Assembly (NCBI RefSeq): GCF_003112515.1
Contig: NZ_BEVZ01000004.1
Coordinates: 1 to 64,000, forward strand
Direction of reading: 5' to 3'
Source: Streptomyces fragilis
GTDB lineage: Bacteria; Actinomycetota; Actinomycetes; Streptomycetales; Streptomycetaceae
DNA length: 64,000 nucleotides
A program made the translations under genes and the position numbers. Numbering within the stretch: the first letter of the stretch is position 1; the number at the start of each line of letters is the position of its first letter. The notes beneath the pieces are model-generated. The model was given only the letters and a program-made list of their open reading frames with translations. It was not told the DNA's origin and did not search any database. Of the stretch, positions 47,837 to 60,081 are shown piece by piece.

Positions 47837-48754
47837 ATGGCTTTCGAACCGCCGCCACGCCTGGTCAGGGCACTGGCGGAGACCACCGGCGGCGAGGACT
47901 GGCTGCGCGGGCTGCCCCAGGCCCTGGACCGCGCCGTGGAGGCGCTCGCGCTGTCCGTGGAGCGGGTGCAGGTGCCGGGCGGGCGGAGCTCGCTGGTGGT
48001 CCTGGTGCGGCGGTCCGACGGCTCCCCGGCCGTCCTGAAGCTGATTCCGCGCCGGTCGCGGCCGGCCGGCGAGCGGGCGGCGCTGGCGCACTGGCACGGG
48101 CTGGGCGCGGCGCAGCTGCTCGAGGGCGGGGCCGATGCGCAGGCCGGGACGGGTGACGGGGTGCTGCTGCTCGAGCGGCTGAACCCCGACGTGTCGGTCC
48201 GCACGCTGCCGGAGGCGAAGGCGCTGCTGGAGGGCGCGGCGACACTGCGACGGCTGTGGGTCGAGCCGCCGTCCGGCCACGTCTTCGAGACGGTGGAGGA
48301 GCGGACGGGGCGGCAGGCGGACGCGATGCGGGCGGCGCTGGTGGGTCCCGGCGACGAGGCGGCCGCGCTGGTCGACACCGCGCTGGGGCTGCGGGCGGAG
48401 TTGCTCGCGGATCCGCCCGAACGGCTGCTGCTGCACGGGACGTTCCGGCAGAGCAAGGTGCTGGGCGGGGAGCGGATGCCGTGGCTGGCGGTGGGCCCGG
48501 ACCCGGTGGTCGGCGAGTGCGCCTTCGACCTGGCGCGGCTGGTGCGGGACCGGGTGGAGGACCTGATCGCGATGCCGTCCGGGGCGGCGACGACCCGGCG
48601 CCGGGTGAAGCGGCTCGCCGAGTCGCTGGAGGTGGACCGGGAGCGGTTGCGGGGGTGGACGGTTTTCCGCGCGGTGGAGTCCGGGCTGCGGGCCCGTCGC
48701 GTCGGCCGCCCGCGGGACGCCGACTGGCTCCTCGAGTTCGCCGCCTGGCTCTGA
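47837..48754 (+). CDS. Aminoglycoside phosphotransferase-fold protein, probably inactive
   Basis: The 305-residue protein follows the APH/choline-kinase fold. The N-lobe lysine is kept (AVLKLIPRR, Lys68). The catalytic loop, usually HGDxxxxN, reads HGTFRQSK (200-207), so the catalytic Asp is Thr202 and the Asn is Lys207. The metal-binding Asp, usually IDP, is Gly220 in LAVGPDPVVGE. The following ECAFDLARL is conserved. By these changes it should not transfer phosphate and may be a pseudokinase. It follows the DUF4439 gene by 39 nt and probably shares its transcript. Confidence 0.82.
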   Translation: MAFEPPPRLVRALAETTGGEDWLRGLPQALDRAVEALALSVERVQVPGGRSSLVVLVRRSDGSPAVLKLIPRRSRPAGERAALAHWHGLGAAQLLEGGADAQAGTGDGVLLLERLNPDVSVRTLPEAKALLEGAATLRRLWVEPPSGHVFETVEERTGRQADAMRAALVGPGDEAAALVDTALGLRAELLADPPERLLLHGTFRQSKVLGGERMPWLAVGPDPVVGECAFDLARLVRDRVEDLIAMPSGAATTRRRVKRLAESLEVDRERLRGWTVFRAVESGLRARRVGRPRDADWLLEFAAWL

Positions 48755-48833
48755 CCCGGTCCCCCGCGACACGGTCGCCCACAGGGCGGGCACGTGTGCG
48801 GGGCGAGAGGGCACACGCGTCCGCGCCGGGGAA

Positions 48834-48873
48834 CGCCGCTGCCCCGGATCCCGTGGGACCCGGGGCAGCGGCG
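48834..48873. terminator. Bidirectional terminator before proS end
   Basis: A perfect 14-bp stem (CGCCGCTGCCCCGG with CCGGGGCAGCGGCG) and 12-nt loop lie between convergent genes, 6 nt beyond the proS stop. Confidence 0.85.
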
Positions 48874-48879
48874 GGTGGG

Positions 48880-50574
48880 TCAGGCCGTGAGGCGGGCGAT
48901 CGCCTCGGCGACGGGGAGTTCCTCGCGCTCGCCCGTGCGGCGGTCCTTCAGCTCCACGACGCCCTCGGCGGTGCGGCGCCCCGCGACCAGGATCTTCGGC
49001 ACGCCGATCAGCTCCGCGTCGGTGAACTTCACGCCCGGCGAGACGCCCGCGCGGTCGTCGACCAGCACCCGGACGCCCTTGGCGGCCAGCTGCTCGGAGA
49101 CCTCCAGCGCCAGCTCCGTCTGCGCGGCCTTGCCGGCGGCGACCACGTGGACGTCCGCCGGGGCGACCTCGGCCGGCCAGCACAGGCCCTTGTCGTCGGC
49201 CGTCTGCTCCGCCAGCGCGGCCACCGCGCGGGTCACGCCGACGCCGTAGGAGCCCATGGTGACGCGGACGGGCTTGCCGTTCTGGCCGAGCACGTCCAGC
49301 TTCAGCGCGTCGGTGTACTTGCGGCCCAGCTGGAAGATGTGGCCGATCTCGATGGCGCGGTCCAGCTTGAGGCCGGTGCCGCAGTTCGGGCAGGGGTCGC
49401 CCTCCTGGACCACGACGACGTCCACGTACGCGTCGACCTCGAAGTCGCGGCCGGCGACGACGTTCTTCGCGTGGGTCTGGTCCTTGTTGGCGCCGGTGAT
49501 CCACGAGGTGCCGGGCGCGACCCGCGGGTCGGCGATGTAGGTGACCTTCTCCAGGCCCTGCGGTCCGACGTAGCCGCGGACCAGGTCCTCGCGGCCGGTG
49601 AAGTCCTCGGCGGTGACCAGCTCGACCGCGGCCGGCGCGAAGTGCGCCTCGACCTTGCCGAGGTCGACCTCGCGGTCACCCGGAACGCCCACGGCGACGA
49701 TCTCGCCGTCGACCTTGACCAGCAGGTTCTTCAGCGTGGTGGAGGCGGGCACGCCCAGCGAGGCGGCCAGCGTCTCGATGGTCGGGGTGTCGGGGGTGGG
49801 GATCTCCTCGAGGGCGGGCACGGCGGAGCCGTCGACCGGCTTCAGCTCGTAGGAGACCGCCTCGGTGTTGGCGGCGAAGTCGCAGTTCGGGCAGTCGGCG
49901 AAGGTGTCCTCGCCGGCCTCGGCCGGGGCCAGGAACTCCTCGGACTTCGAGCCGCCCATCGCTCCGGCCGTGGCGGCGCAGATGCGGTAGTCGAGGCCGA
50001 GCCGGGCGAAGATCTTCCGGTACGCCTCGCGGTGCAGGGCGTAGGACCGGGCCAGGCCCTCGTCCTCGGTGTCGAAGGAGTAGGAGTCCTTCATGCAGAA
50101 CTCGCGGCCGCGCAGCACGCCGGCCCGGGGGCGGGCCTCGTCGCGGAACTTGTTCTGGATCTGGTAGAGGATGACCGGCAGGTCCTTGTAGGAGGACGCC
50201 TGGTCCTTCACCAGGAGGGTGAAGATCTCCTCGTGGGTGGGGCCGAGCAGGTAGTCGCCGCCCTTGCGGTCCTTGAGGCGGAACAGCTCCTGGCCGTACT
50301 CGTCCCAGCGGCCGGTGGCGTCGTAGGGCTCGCGCGGCAGCAGGGCGGGCAGCAGCACCTCCTGGCCGCCGATGGCGTCCATCTCCTCGCGGACGATCCG
50401 CTCGACGTTGGCCAGGACCTTCCTGCCGAGCGGCAGCCAGGACCAGACGCCGGCGGCGGTGCGGCGGACGTAGCCGGCGCGGACGAGCAGCTTGTGGCTG
50501 AGGACCTCGGCGTCGGCCGGGTCGTCGCGCAGGGTCTTCGCCATCAACCGGGACATGCGCTGGACCTGGGCCAT
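48880..50574 (-). CDS. proS: Prolyl-tRNA synthetase
   Basis: ProS charges tRNA-Pro. The 564-residue protein is the bacterial type: class II motif 1 near residues 30-60, motif 2 ([20 protein letters not shown]), an inserted editing domain (about 220-400, with [12 protein letters not shown]), motif 3 ([13 protein letters not shown]), and the anticodon-binding domain at the end. Start ATG 50574. It stands alone, with GNAT genes upstream. Confidence 0.97.
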   Translation of the reverse strand: MAQVQRMSRLMAKTLRDDPADAEVLSHKLLVRAGYVRRTAAGVWSWLPLGRKVLANVERIVREEMDAIGGQEVLLPALLPREPYDATGRWDEYGQELFRLKDRKGGDYLLGPTHEEIFTLLVKDQASSYKDLPVILYQIQNKFRDEARPRAGVLRGREFCMKDSYSFDTEDEGLARSYALHREAYRKIFARLGLDYRICAATAGAMGGSKSEEFLAPAEAGEDTFADCPNCDFAANTEAVSYELKPVDGSAVPALEEIPTPDTPTIETLAASLGVPASTTLKNLLVKVDGEIVAVGVPGDREVDLGKVEAHFAPAAVELVTAEDFTGREDLVRGYVGPQGLEKVTYIADPRVAPGTSWITGANKDQTHAKNVVAGRDFEVDAYVDVVVVQEGDPCPNCGTGLKLDRAIEIGHIFQLGRKYTDALKLDVLGQNGKPVRVTMGSYGVGVTRAVAALAEQTADDKGLCWPAEVAPADVHVVAAGKAAQTELALEVSEQLAAKGVRVLVDDRAGVSPGVKFTDAELIGVPKILVAGRRTAEGVVELKDRRTGEREELPVAEAIARLTA

Positions 50575-50710
50575 GTTCTACAACTCCTGCTGCGTAAGGA
50601 TGGTGGCCCCGAGGTTAGCCGGGCGGCCCGCGACGGCGGAAATCGGTTTGCCCCCCGACGGGCGTTCGGCCCCTTCCTCCCCGCCGCCGGGCGCCCCGGC
50701 CCGGTCCCCG

Positions 50711-51262
50711 TCAGCCCCGGGGCAGCGGGAGCGGCGCGCCCATCACGGCGTAGGGCACGGCGGCGCTGGGGAAGTGCACGCGGCGGGCCAGGTCGGTGTA
50801 GCCGAGGGTGCGGTAGAGGCGGCGGGCGGGACTCTCCTGGTCGATGGCGGAGAGGATCGAGCGGGGTTCGGCGGCGGTGTCGGTGATGGCGGTGATCAGC
50901 GCGCGGCCGATGCCCTGCTTCTGGTGGAGCGGGTGGACGTGCAGCTCGGTGATCACGAAGGAGTCGTCCAGCCAGTCGTCGTTGCCGAGGGCCCGCAGGT
51001 AGGGCTCGACCACGGTGGACCACCAGTGGGCGCGGTCGTTGGGCATGCCGTAGACGAAGCCGGCGAGCCGTCCGTCCGGCGTGGTGGCGCCGAGGGCGCG
51101 GGCGCCGGGCATGGTCATGTGGCGCTGGACGATCTGCCGGCGCACCATGATCTCGTCCTCGCCGAGCCCGAACGCCTCGGCCTGCACGGCGAGCGCCTCG
51201 TCGACCCGGGCCGACAGATCCAGGGGGGCGACCATCACGGGGCCCGAGGGGGAGTTCGGCAT
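50711..51262 (-). CDS. GNAT acetyltransferase
   Basis: A 183-residue GNAT-fold protein. The acetyl-CoA loop is HPLHQKQGIGRAL (about 113-125), preceded by the strand ITELHVH and followed by SPARRLYRTLGY, the usual motif B region. The substrate cannot be inferred. It lies 136 nt upstream of proS in the same direction. Confidence 0.88.
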   Translation of the reverse strand: MPNSPSGPVMVAPLDLSARVDEALAVQAEAFGLGEDEIMVRRQIVQRHMTMPGARALGATTPDGRLAGFVYGMPNDRAHWWSTVVEPYLRALGNDDWLDDSFVITELHVHPLHQKQGIGRALITAITDTAAEPRSILSAIDQESPARRLYRTLGYTDLARRVHFPSAAVPYAVMGAPLPLPRG

Positions 51263-51362
51263 GCCGGGAGGGTACCCGCTGACCGCCCGGTGGCATCCGC
51301 CGGATTCGGTCCGCCCGCCATCGGCCGGCGGGGGCGGCGAGGGCGCCCGGACCGGCCGGGGG

Positions 51363-52211
51363 TCAGAAGAGCACGCTCATGAAGGTGCCGGTCTCGCGGA
51401 AGCCGACGCGGCGGTAGGTCGCGCGGGCCGGGGCGTTGAAGTCGTTGACGTAGAGGCTGACCACCGGGGCCACGTCGCGCAGCGCGTACCGCAGGACGGC
51501 GGCCATGCCGGGCGCCGCGTGGCCCCTGCCCCGGTACTCGGGGGCGACCCAGACGCCCTGGATCTGGCAGGCCTGCGGGGTGGCGGCGCCGATCTCGGCC
51601 TTGAAGACGACCTTGCCCTCGTCGTCGACGTGCGCGAACGACCGCCCGGTGGCGACGAGTTCGGCGACCCGGGCCTGGTAGAGGAGCCCGCCGTCGCCGG
51701 CCAGCGGGGAGACGCCGACCTCCTCGGTGAACATGGCGACGCAGGCCGGGAGGATGGTCTCCATCTCGTCCTTGCGGATCCGCCGCACCTTCGGGTCGGG
51801 CGCCACGTCCTCGGGCATCCGGTCGGTGACCATCAGCGGCTGGCGGGCGCGGACGTCCCGGGCGGGGCCCCAGTGGGGTTCCAGCAGGCGCCAGAGCTCG
51901 GCGGTCGGCCCGGCCGGGCCGACGATGGACGAGCAGCGGCGCCCGGCGCGCCGGGCGCGGTCGGCGAAGGCCCGCACCGCGCGGGTGGTGGCGCAGATGG
52001 GGACCAGGTTGGCGCCCGCGTAGCAGAGCGAGGTGAGGATCCCGTCCTCGTACCAGCCCCACATCTCGCCGCCCAGACGCCAGGGGTCCAGCCCGGCGAC
52101 CCGGACGCGCGCCGCCACGAAGGCGTTCGCGACCGGCTCGCGGTCGAGTACCGCGAGCGCCGCGTCCAGGTCGCCGGGTTCCAGAACCCTGGTGGTCGTC
52201 TGCGTCAACAC
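51363..52211 (-). CDS. DUF4081/GNAT acetyltransferase
   Basis: From GTG 52211 (MLTQTTTRVLEPGDLD) the product has 282 residues. An N-terminal DUF4081-like half (REPVANAFVAARVR, MWGWYED) is followed by a GNAT half with VWVAPEYRGRGHAAPG as the acetyl-CoA loop and the end YVNDFNAPARATYRRVGF. An earlier GTG at 52250 lacks a ribosome site. The second residue of the usual R/Q-G-x-G-x-A/G loop is kept. It lies 124 nt downstream of ispG in the same direction. Substrate unknown. Confidence 0.88.
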   Translation of the reverse strand: MLTQTTTRVLEPGDLDAALAVLDREPVANAFVAARVRVAGLDPWRLGGEMWGWYEDGILTSLCYAGANLVPICATTRAVRAFADRARRAGRRCSSIVGPAGPTAELWRLLEPHWGPARDVRARQPLMVTDRMPEDVAPDPKVRRIRKDEMETILPACVAMFTEEVGVSPLAGDGGLLYQARVAELVATGRSFAHVDDEGKVVFKAEIGAATPQACQIQGVWVAPEYRGRGHAAPGMAAVLRYALRDVAPVVSLYVNDFNAPARATYRRVGFRETGTFMSVLF

Positions 52212-52335
52212 GGGGAGGGCCTCGTCATACGATCTGCTGGTTTCCGCCACTGTACTGGTCGCCCGGCGGACGTGCCGCCGGGTCGGCGGGACCGCTGATC
52301 CCTCCCTGGTGCCCCCTGCCGGGGCGGTGAACCGG

Positions 52336-53493
52336 TCAGCCGGCGACCGAGACGGAGGGCTCGCCGGAGCCGACGCCGTCGGCCTCCATCTGCGCGGCCA
52401 GCTTCATGGCCTCCTCGATCAGGGTCTCCACGATCTTCGACTCGGGCACGGTCTTGATGACCTCGCCCTTGACGAAGATCTGGCCCTTGCCGTTGCCGGA
52501 GGCGACGCCCAGGTCGGCCTCGCGGGCCTCTCCGGGGCCGTTGACCACGCAGCCCATGACGGCCACCCGGAGCGGGACCTCCATGCCGGTGAGGCCGGCG
52601 GTGACCTCCTCGGCCAGCTTGTAGACGTCGACCTGGGCGCGTCCGCAGGACGGGCAGGAGACGATCTCCAGGGTGCGCTGGCGCAGGTTGAGCGACTCGA
52701 GGATCTTGATGCCGACCTTGACCTCCTCGACCGGGGGCGCCGACAGCGAGACGCGGATGGTGTCGCCGATGCCCTGGGAGAGCAGGGCGCCGAAGGCCAC
52801 CGCGGACTTGATGGTGCCCTGGAAGGCCGGTCCGGCCTCGGTGACGCCGAGGTGCAGGGGGTAGTCGCACTGCTCGGCCAGCTGGCGGTAGGCCTCGATC
52901 ATCACGACCGGGTCGTTGTGCTTGACCGAGATCTTGATGTCGCGGAAGTCGTGCTCCTCGAAGAGGGACGCCTCCCACAGCGCGGACTCGACCAGGGCCT
53001 CCGGCGTCGCCTTGCCGTACTTCTTCAGCAGGCGGTGATCGAGGGAGCCGGCGTTGACGCCGATGCGGATCGGCGTGCCGTGGTCCTTGGCGGCCTGCGC
53101 GATCTCCTTGACCTTGTCGTCGAACTGCTTGATGTTGCCCGGGTTGACCCGGACCGCCGCGCAGCCCGCCTCGATGGCGGCGAAGACGTACTTCGGCTGG
53201 AAGTGGATGTCCGCGATGACGGGGATCTGCGACTTGCGCGCGATCACCGGCAGCGCCTCGGCGTCGTCCTGGGTGGGGCAGGCCACGCGCACGATCTGGC
53301 AGCCGGAGGCCGTCAGCTCGGCGATCTGCTGCAGCGTGGCGCCGATGTCGGAGGTCCGGGTGGTGGTCATGGACTGCACCGAGACGGGAGCGTCACCGCC
53401 CACCGCCACCGTTCCGACCTGGATCTGCCGGCTCTTCCGGCGCTCGGCGACCTTGGTCGGAACGGACGGCATGCCGAGTGAAATCGCAGTCAT
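52336..53493 (-). CDS. ispG: 4-hydroxy-3-methylbut-2-enyl-diphosphate synthase
   Basis: IspG is the [4Fe-4S] enzyme of the non-mevalonate (MEP) isoprenoid pathway that makes HMBPP. The 385-residue product has the TIM-barrel start ([17 protein letters not shown]) and C-terminal cluster cysteines in [10 protein letters not shown] and [10 protein letters not shown]. The compact length marks the two-domain bacterial form. It lies downstream of the site-2 protease and dxr, as is common, placing two MEP steps together. Confidence 0.98.
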   Translation of the reverse strand: MTAISLGMPSVPTKVAERRKSRQIQVGTVAVGGDAPVSVQSMTTTRTSDIGATLQQIAELTASGCQIVRVACPTQDDAEALPVIARKSQIPVIADIHFQPKYVFAAIEAGCAAVRVNPGNIKQFDDKVKEIAQAAKDHGTPIRIGVNAGSLDHRLLKKYGKATPEALVESALWEASLFEEHDFRDIKISVKHNDPVVMIEAYRQLAEQCDYPLHLGVTEAGPAFQGTIKSAVAFGALLSQGIGDTIRVSLSAPPVEEVKVGIKILESLNLRQRTLEIVSCPSCGRAQVDVYKLAEEVTAGLTGMEVPLRVAVMGCVVNGPGEAREADLGVASGNGKGQIFVKGEVIKTVPESKIVETLIEEAMKLAAQMEADGVGSGEPSVSVAG

Positions 53494-53693
53494 CTGCTGT
53501 GCAACCCCATGGTGTGATCAAGCTCGAGGCAGTCGAACACGCGCGAAGCGGTCAACAGGCTCCAGGCCCCGGTTGGGCTCCGGGATCCGAGATTACGGCA
53601 CCGCCCGCCCACCCGGCACGCCCGCTCCGAGCAAATGCGCACAACGGCGGATGCAGAGGAGCAATACGGGCGGCCGGGGGGCGCGGACGGCGG

Positions 53694-55004
53694 TCAGGAG
53701 ATGCGGACCGGGTTCACCACGTCCGCGATGCCCACCAGCACGGTGAAGCAGACGAACAGGGCGGCCACCACGTACGCGGCCGGCATCAGCTTGGCCACGT
53801 CGAACGGGCCGGGGTCGGGCCGCCGGAAGATCCGGGCGATGCCGCGCCGCAGCGACTCCCAGAGCGCCCCCGCGATGTGCCCGCCGTCCAGCGGGAGCAG
53901 GGGCAGCATGTTGAAGAGGAACAGCGACAGGTTGAACCCGGCCACCACGAAGACGAAGCCCGCCACCTGCTGGCTTGCCGGGATGTCCAGGGTGACGATC
54001 TCGCCGCCGACCCGGGCCGCGCCGATCACGCCCATCGGCGAGTCGTCCTCGCGGGGTCCGTCGCCGAAGGCGGCGTCCCACAGCGCGGGGATCTTGGACG
54101 GGAGGGCGATCAGGCCGTCGACCGCGTCCTCGACCCGGTCGCCCATCCAGACGATCGAATCGCCGAAGTCCTGCCGGAACACGCCGCTGGCGGGGCTGAA
54201 GCCGAGGAACCCGGCGTTGACGAACTCGCCGCGCACGGGCATGCCGCGGTCGTCCTTCTTGGCCACCTTGTTGGTGGTGACGTCCGCCTGCAGCGTGATC
54301 CGCTCGCCCTTGCGGTCGACCACGATCGGGACGTCCTGCTCGCCCGCCCGGGTGCGGATGGCGTCGGAGAGGTCGTTCCACTCGGTGGTGTCCACGCCGC
54401 CCACCGAGAGGATCCTGTCGCCCGCCCGCAGGCCGGCGGCGGCCGCGGGGGACGGCGGGTCGCTCTTCTCGCAGGTGTCGCGCTTCTCGCTGACCGCGAT
54501 CACGCACTTCTGCACCGAGCTGACCACGTTGGTCTCCTCGCGGATGCCGAAGCCCATGAGGTAGACGAAGAACAGCGCGACCGCCAGGACCAGGTTCATG
54601 AAGGGTCCGGCGAACATCACGATGACGCGCTTCCACGGCTTGCGCGTGTAGAACATCCGGGTCTCGTCGCCCGGCCGGATCTCCTCGTAGGCGGCCGAGC
54701 GGGCGTCCTCGATCATGCCGCGCCACGGCGAGGTGGAGCGGGCCTCGATACGGCCGTCCTGACCGGGCGGGAACATGCCGATCATGCGGATGTAGCCGCC
54801 GAGCGGGACGGCCTTGATGCCGTACTCGGTCTCGCCCTTCTTCCGCGACCAGATCGTCGGGCCGAACCCGACCATGTACTGCGGTACGCGGATGCCGAAC
54901 AGCTTGGCCGTCGACAGGTGGCCCAGCTCGTGCCAGGCGATCGAGATCAGCAGGCCCACGAAGAAGATGACCATGCCGAGCCCGAACAACAAGATGGTGG
55001 TCAT
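53694..55004 (-). CDS. Site-2-type zinc metalloprotease (M50 family)
   Basis: An intramembrane protease of the RseP/Rip1 type, 436 residues. HELGH is at residues 25-29 within the first membrane helix. A PDZ domain spans about 160-240 ([16 protein letters not shown]), and the second zinc/active motif is [12 protein letters not shown] near 390. Such enzymes cut membrane-bound anti-sigma factors. Its start overlaps the dxr stop by four bases. dxr, the protease and ispG form the common dxr-rseP-ispG order. Confidence 0.95.
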   Translation of the reverse strand: MTTILLFGLGMVIFFVGLLISIAWHELGHLSTAKLFGIRVPQYMVGFGPTIWSRKKGETEYGIKAVPLGGYIRMIGMFPPGQDGRIEARSTSPWRGMIEDARSAAYEEIRPGDETRMFYTRKPWKRVIVMFAGPFMNLVLAVALFFVYLMGFGIREETNVVSSVQKCVIAVSEKRDTCEKSDPPSPAAAAGLRAGDRILSVGGVDTTEWNDLSDAIRTRAGEQDVPIVVDRKGERITLQADVTTNKVAKKDDRGMPVRGEFVNAGFLGFSPASGVFRQDFGDSIVWMGDRVEDAVDGLIALPSKIPALWDAAFGDGPREDDSPMGVIGAARVGGEIVTLDIPASQQVAGFVFVVAGFNLSLFLFNMLPLLPLDGGHIAGALWESLRRGIARIFRRPDPGPFDVAKLMPAAYVVAALFVCFTVLVGIADVVNPVRIS

Positions 55005-56242
55005 CCACGCGCCTCCGCGCTCGTCAGTTCCCGCGCCCGGGCCCGCGCCCAGGTCTCCGCCTCGAGGACGTCGGGCAGGGTCAGGGAAGTTCCCGCGCTC
55101 GGCGTGCCGTGCTCCTCGACCACCCGGACGACGGTATCCATGACGGCCGTGAACGGCAGCCGGCCGGCCAGGAACGCCTCGACGCACTCCTCGTTGGCCG
55201 CGTTGAACACGGCCGGGGCCGTCCCCCCGAGCTCGCCGACGTGCCGGGCGAGGTTCACCGAGGGGAAGGCGTCGTTGTCGAGGGGGAAGAACTCCCAGGC
55301 CGACGCCTTCGACCAGTCGAAGGCAGGGGCGGCGTCCGGGATGCGCTCGGGCCAGCCGAGGCCGATGGCGATCGGCCCGCCCATGTCCGGCGGGGTGGCC
55401 TGGGCCAGCGTCGAGCCGTCGGTGAACTCGACCATGGAGTGCACGTAGGACTGCGGGTGGACCACGACCTCGATGCGGTCGAAGGGGATGTCGTAGAGCA
55501 GGTGCGCCTCGATGACCTCCAGCCCCTTGTTCACCAGGGTGGCGGAGTTGACGGTGATCACCGGGCCCATGGCCCAGGTGGGGTGCGCCAGCGCGTCCTG
55601 GACCGTGACGTCCGCGAGCTCGGCCTTGGTGCGTCCGCGGAACGGCCCGCCGGAGGCGGTGACCACCAGCTTGCGGACGTCGGCGCGGGTGCCGGCGGCC
55701 AGCGCCTGGAAGAGCGCGGCGTGCTCGGAGTCGACCGGGATGATCTGGCCGGGCTTGGCGACGGCCTTCACCAGCGGGCCGCCCACGATCAGCGACTCCT
55801 TGTTGGCCAGCGCCAGCGTCCGGCCCGCCTCGAGGGCGGCCAGCGTGGGGGCCAGGCCGATCGAGCCGGTGATGCCGTTGAGCACCGTGTGGCACGGGGA
55901 GGCGGCGACCTCGGCGGCGGCGTCCGGGCCGGCGAGGACCTCGGGCAGCGGCTCGGCGCCGTAGCGCGCGGCCAGCGCCTCGCGCAGCTCGGCGGCCTTG
56001 TCGGCCCTGGCCACCGCCACCGTCCGCACCCGCAGCCGGTGCGCCTGCTCGGCGAGCAGGTCCACCCGTCCGCCGGCGGCGGACAGCGCGGTCACCCGGA
56101 AGCGGTCCGGGTTGCGGAGCACGAGGTCGATGGCCTGGGTGCCGATCGACCCGGTGGACCCGAGGATCACCACGTCCTTCGGTCCGTCGGACGGATCGAA
56201 GACCAGATGCGGGTCGGCGAGCGGGGCAGGGCTGTCAGTCAT
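55001..56242 (-). CDS. dxr: 1-deoxy-D-xylulose 5-phosphate reductoisomerase
   Basis: Dxr makes MEP from DXP with NADPH. The 413-residue protein has [14 protein letters not shown] near residue 28, [11 protein letters not shown], the metal and substrate motifs [10 protein letters not shown] and ASGGPFR, and the conserved [13 protein letters not shown] chose ATG 56242; the ribosome site (GGGGGG) lies unusually close, so a slightly different start is possible. It overlaps the site-2 protease gene and is likely cotranscribed with ispG. Confidence 0.97.
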   Translation of the reverse strand: MTDSPAPLADPHLVFDPSDGPKDVVILGSTGSIGTQAIDLVLRNPDRFRVTALSAAGGRVDLLAEQAHRLRVRTVAVARADKAAELREALAARYGAEPLPEVLAGPDAAAEVAASPCHTVLNGITGSIGLAPTLAALEAGRTLALANKESLIVGGPLVKAVAKPGQIIPVDSEHAALFQALAAGTRADVRKLVVTASGGPFRGRTKAELADVTVQDALAHPTWAMGPVITVNSATLVNKGLEVIEAHLLYDIPFDRIEVVVHPQSYVHSMVEFTDGSTLAQATPPDMGGPIAIGLGWPERIPDAAPAFDWSKASAWEFFPLDNDAFPSVNLARHVGELGGTAPAVFNAANEECVEAFLAGRLPFTAVMDTVVRVVEEHGTPSAGTSLTLPDVLEAETWARARARELTSAEARG

Positions 56243-56273
56243 CCCCCCATTGTGGCCCCCGCCCGGCCGCCCC

Positions 56274-56307
56274 GGAGTCCGCCCTCGTGTGATTCGGGGC
56301 GGACTCC
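56274..56307 (-). terminator. Terminator after the aldehyde dehydrogenase gene
   Basis: A perfect 11-bp stem (GGAGTCCGCCC with GGGCGGACTCC) lies 16 nt beyond the aldehyde dehydrogenase stop, insulating dxr. Confidence 0.78.
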
Positions 56308-56322
56308 CGGGCGAAGGGGTCC

Positions 56323-57765
<1,443 letters not shown>

Positions 57766-57966
57766 GCGTCCACGGTAGGCGGGCCCCGGGCCGTCCCGAC
57801 CTGGCCACCGTGGAGCGGCCCGGTGCCCGTTTGCGCCGCAGCGGCGCACGCTCGACGCCGTCCGGTCCGCGCCCACCGCTCCGCGCGCGGGAGTCCTGCG
57901 GCGGGCCCGGGCGCACTACATTGAGGCCCGGTACATGTGACGTCACGCAGCGCACCTGGGGGCCCG

Positions 57967-60060
57967 ATGGACACCGACGGCAAGCCGGACACCCACTTCG
58001 TCCACCCGCCACGCCCTCGCCACGCCCCTTCCGTCGAGGCCGCGCCGGCGGGCGCCGCGTTCCTGGACTGGCTGCGCACCCCGCGCCCGGAGGCGGCCCC
58101 CGGCATCTGGCGGTTCGGGCACCGGCCGCGGCCCGACGAGGAGCCGGAGGTGACCCCGGCCCGGCAGCTGGTGACCGGGGCGGTGATCTCGTTCCTGGTG
58201 GGGTGGCTGGTCTGGTCGCTGCTGTGGAACGGCTACCTGGGCGGCTGGTGGCTGCTGCCGCTGTGGGCGATGGTGCCCGAGTCCTGGGCCGAACCGCACT
58301 CGATCGCCGCGGTGGTCGTCGTCTACGCCTACTACGCGCTGGTCGGCGGCGTCATCCTGGTGGCGGTGGCCCGGCTGGGCCGCTGGGCGGAGCTGTGGCG
58401 GCGGTTCGGGCCGCCGGCCTGGCGCTCGCGCCGGCCCGCCGAGGCCGTCGCCCCCCGCTCCCCCGACGAGGACCCCGCGCGCTTCGCGGAGCTGCGGGCC
58501 GCCGGGTCGCCCGAGGCCCTGGCCGCCGCGGACCGGCTGGCGGCGGACGCGGCGGCCGGGCTGATGCGGGACATCGACCACGCCCGCCTCACCCGCGCCT
58601 GGCAGAGCGTGCGCGCCGGCCGGCTGCCGCTGACCGCCTTCGCCGACGCCGTGCTGAAGGACGGCGCCGCCGCCTGCCCCCACCCGTCCGGCGCCCGTGA
58701 CCTGCCGGTGCGCACCGCCCGCCACGACCTGCTGACCGGGCAGGTGCGCCTGGGCGCCGCCGCCGACGACCCGCGCAACCCCTACGCCTACCGCGACGCC
58801 GGGGTGGCGCTGGCCCCCGACCTGCTGGCCACCTCGCTGGTGGCGGTGGGCCCGGCCGGGGCCGGCAAGACCTCCGCCCTGGTCCGCCCGCTGGCCGAGT
58901 CGCTCACGCTGCACGCCCTGGCCGGCCGCGCCGCGGTGGTGGTGGTCGGCGCCGACGGGGCCGGTCTGGGCGCCGTCGACGCCTACGACGTCGTCGTGCG
59001 GATCGGCGACCCGCACTCCCCGCACGACCTCGACCTGTACGGCGGGACCACCGATCCGGACGAGGCCGCGGCGGTGCTGGCCGAGGCGCTGGCCGGGGAC
59101 GTCGCCGACCCGGAGGGCTCCGCCGAGGGCGGGCGGCGGCCGGCCACCGTCCTGGGCCAGCTGCTCGGGCCGTTCCGCGCCGTCCACGACCGGTTCCCGT
59201 CGGTGCCGGAGCTGCGGGCGCTGCTGGACGGCGACCCCGAGCCGCTGGCGGCGCTGCGCGAGGCGCTGGCGCGGGATCCGGCGCACGCCTCGCTGGTGCG
59301 CGAGCTCGACGCCAGACAGCGGCAGGCGGGGCGTCACGGCGACACGGCGCCGCTGCTCGCCGACCGGATCGCGCTGCTGGACCGCCCGGCCTTCGCGACC
59401 TTCTTCGACACCACGGGACGGACCCGCCCGTTCTCGCTGCGGGCGCTGGACCACCCGGTGCGGGTCCGTGTCGACCTGCCGCGCCACGGTCACGCGGAGG
59501 CCGCGCGGATCCTGGCGCGGCTGCTGCTCGCGCAGTTCGCGGCGAGCGTGGCGGTGCGGCGGGACCGGTCGCTGTTCGCCTGCCTGGTCCTCGACGAGGC
59601 GGCCGGGGTGGTCACGCCGGAGGCGGTGCGCGCGGTGCAGCGGCTGCGGTCGGTGAACGCCGGCGTGGTGCTGACGCTGCGCACGCTGGACGACGTGCCG
59701 CGGGCGCTGCGGGGGCCGCTGCTGGGGTCGGTGGGGTGCAGGGTGGCGCTGTCGGGGCTGACCCCGTGGGACGGTCAGGACTTCGCCGAGGTCTGGGGCA
59801 AGGAGTGGACCGAGGCGCGGGACGTCACCGACCGGCAGATCGTCGCCGAGACGCCGGCGGGCAAGGCGGTGCACGCGCTGCGGCGGGTGATCACCGGGCG
59901 GGCGCCGACGGCCCGGGCGGTGACCGTGCGGCAGGTGGAGCGTGAGCGGTGGTCGGCGTCCGACCTGGCCCACGGTGTGCCTCCGGGGCACGCGGTCGTC
60001 TCCCTGACGACCGCCGCGGGCGAGCACGCCCCGCCCCTGCTGACCGACCTGCGGGCCTGA
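57967..60060 (+). CDS. VirD4/FtsK-like membrane ATPase
   Basis: A 697-residue protein from ATG 57967 (GTG 57937 is an alternative). After about 65 cytoplasmic residues come two or three hydrophobic segments (about 68-90, 92-105, 112-133). The ATPase has Walker A VGPAGAGKTSAL (about 295-306) and Walker B ACLVLDEAAG (about 538), with the order and spacing of VirD4/TraG coupling proteins. No conjugation genes lie nearby. A role in DNA or protein transfer is only implied by fold. It ends 21 nt from the convergent transporter gene. Confidence 0.82.
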   Translation: MDTDGKPDTHFVHPPRPRHAPSVEAAPAGAAFLDWLRTPRPEAAPGIWRFGHRPRPDEEPEVTPARQLVTGAVISFLVGWLVWSLLWNGYLGGWWLLPLWAMVPESWAEPHSIAAVVVVYAYYALVGGVILVAVARLGRWAELWRRFGPPAWRSRRPAEAVAPRSPDEDPARFAELRAAGSPEALAAADRLAADAAAGLMRDIDHARLTRAWQSVRAGRLPLTAFADAVLKDGAAACPHPSGARDLPVRTARHDLLTGQVRLGAAADDPRNPYAYRDAGVALAPDLLATSLVAVGPAGAGKTSALVRPLAESLTLHALAGRAAVVVVGADGAGLGAVDAYDVVVRIGDPHSPHDLDLYGGTTDPDEAAAVLAEALAGDVADPEGSAEGGRRPATVLGQLLGPFRAVHDRFPSVPELRALLDGDPEPLAALREALARDPAHASLVRELDARQRQAGRHGDTAPLLADRIALLDRPAFATFFDTTGRTRPFSLRALDHPVRVRVDLPRHGHAEAARILARLLLAQFAASVAVRRDRSLFACLVLDEAAGVVTPEAVRAVQRLRSVNAGVVLTLRTLDDVPRALRGPLLGSVGCRVALSGLTPWDGQDFAEVWGKEWTEARDVTDRQIVAETPAGKAVHALRRVITGRAPTARAVTVRQVERERWSASDLAHGVPPGHAVVSLTTAAGEHAPPLLTDLRA

Positions 60061-60081
60061 CGGCCAGGGGCCGCCCGGCTG

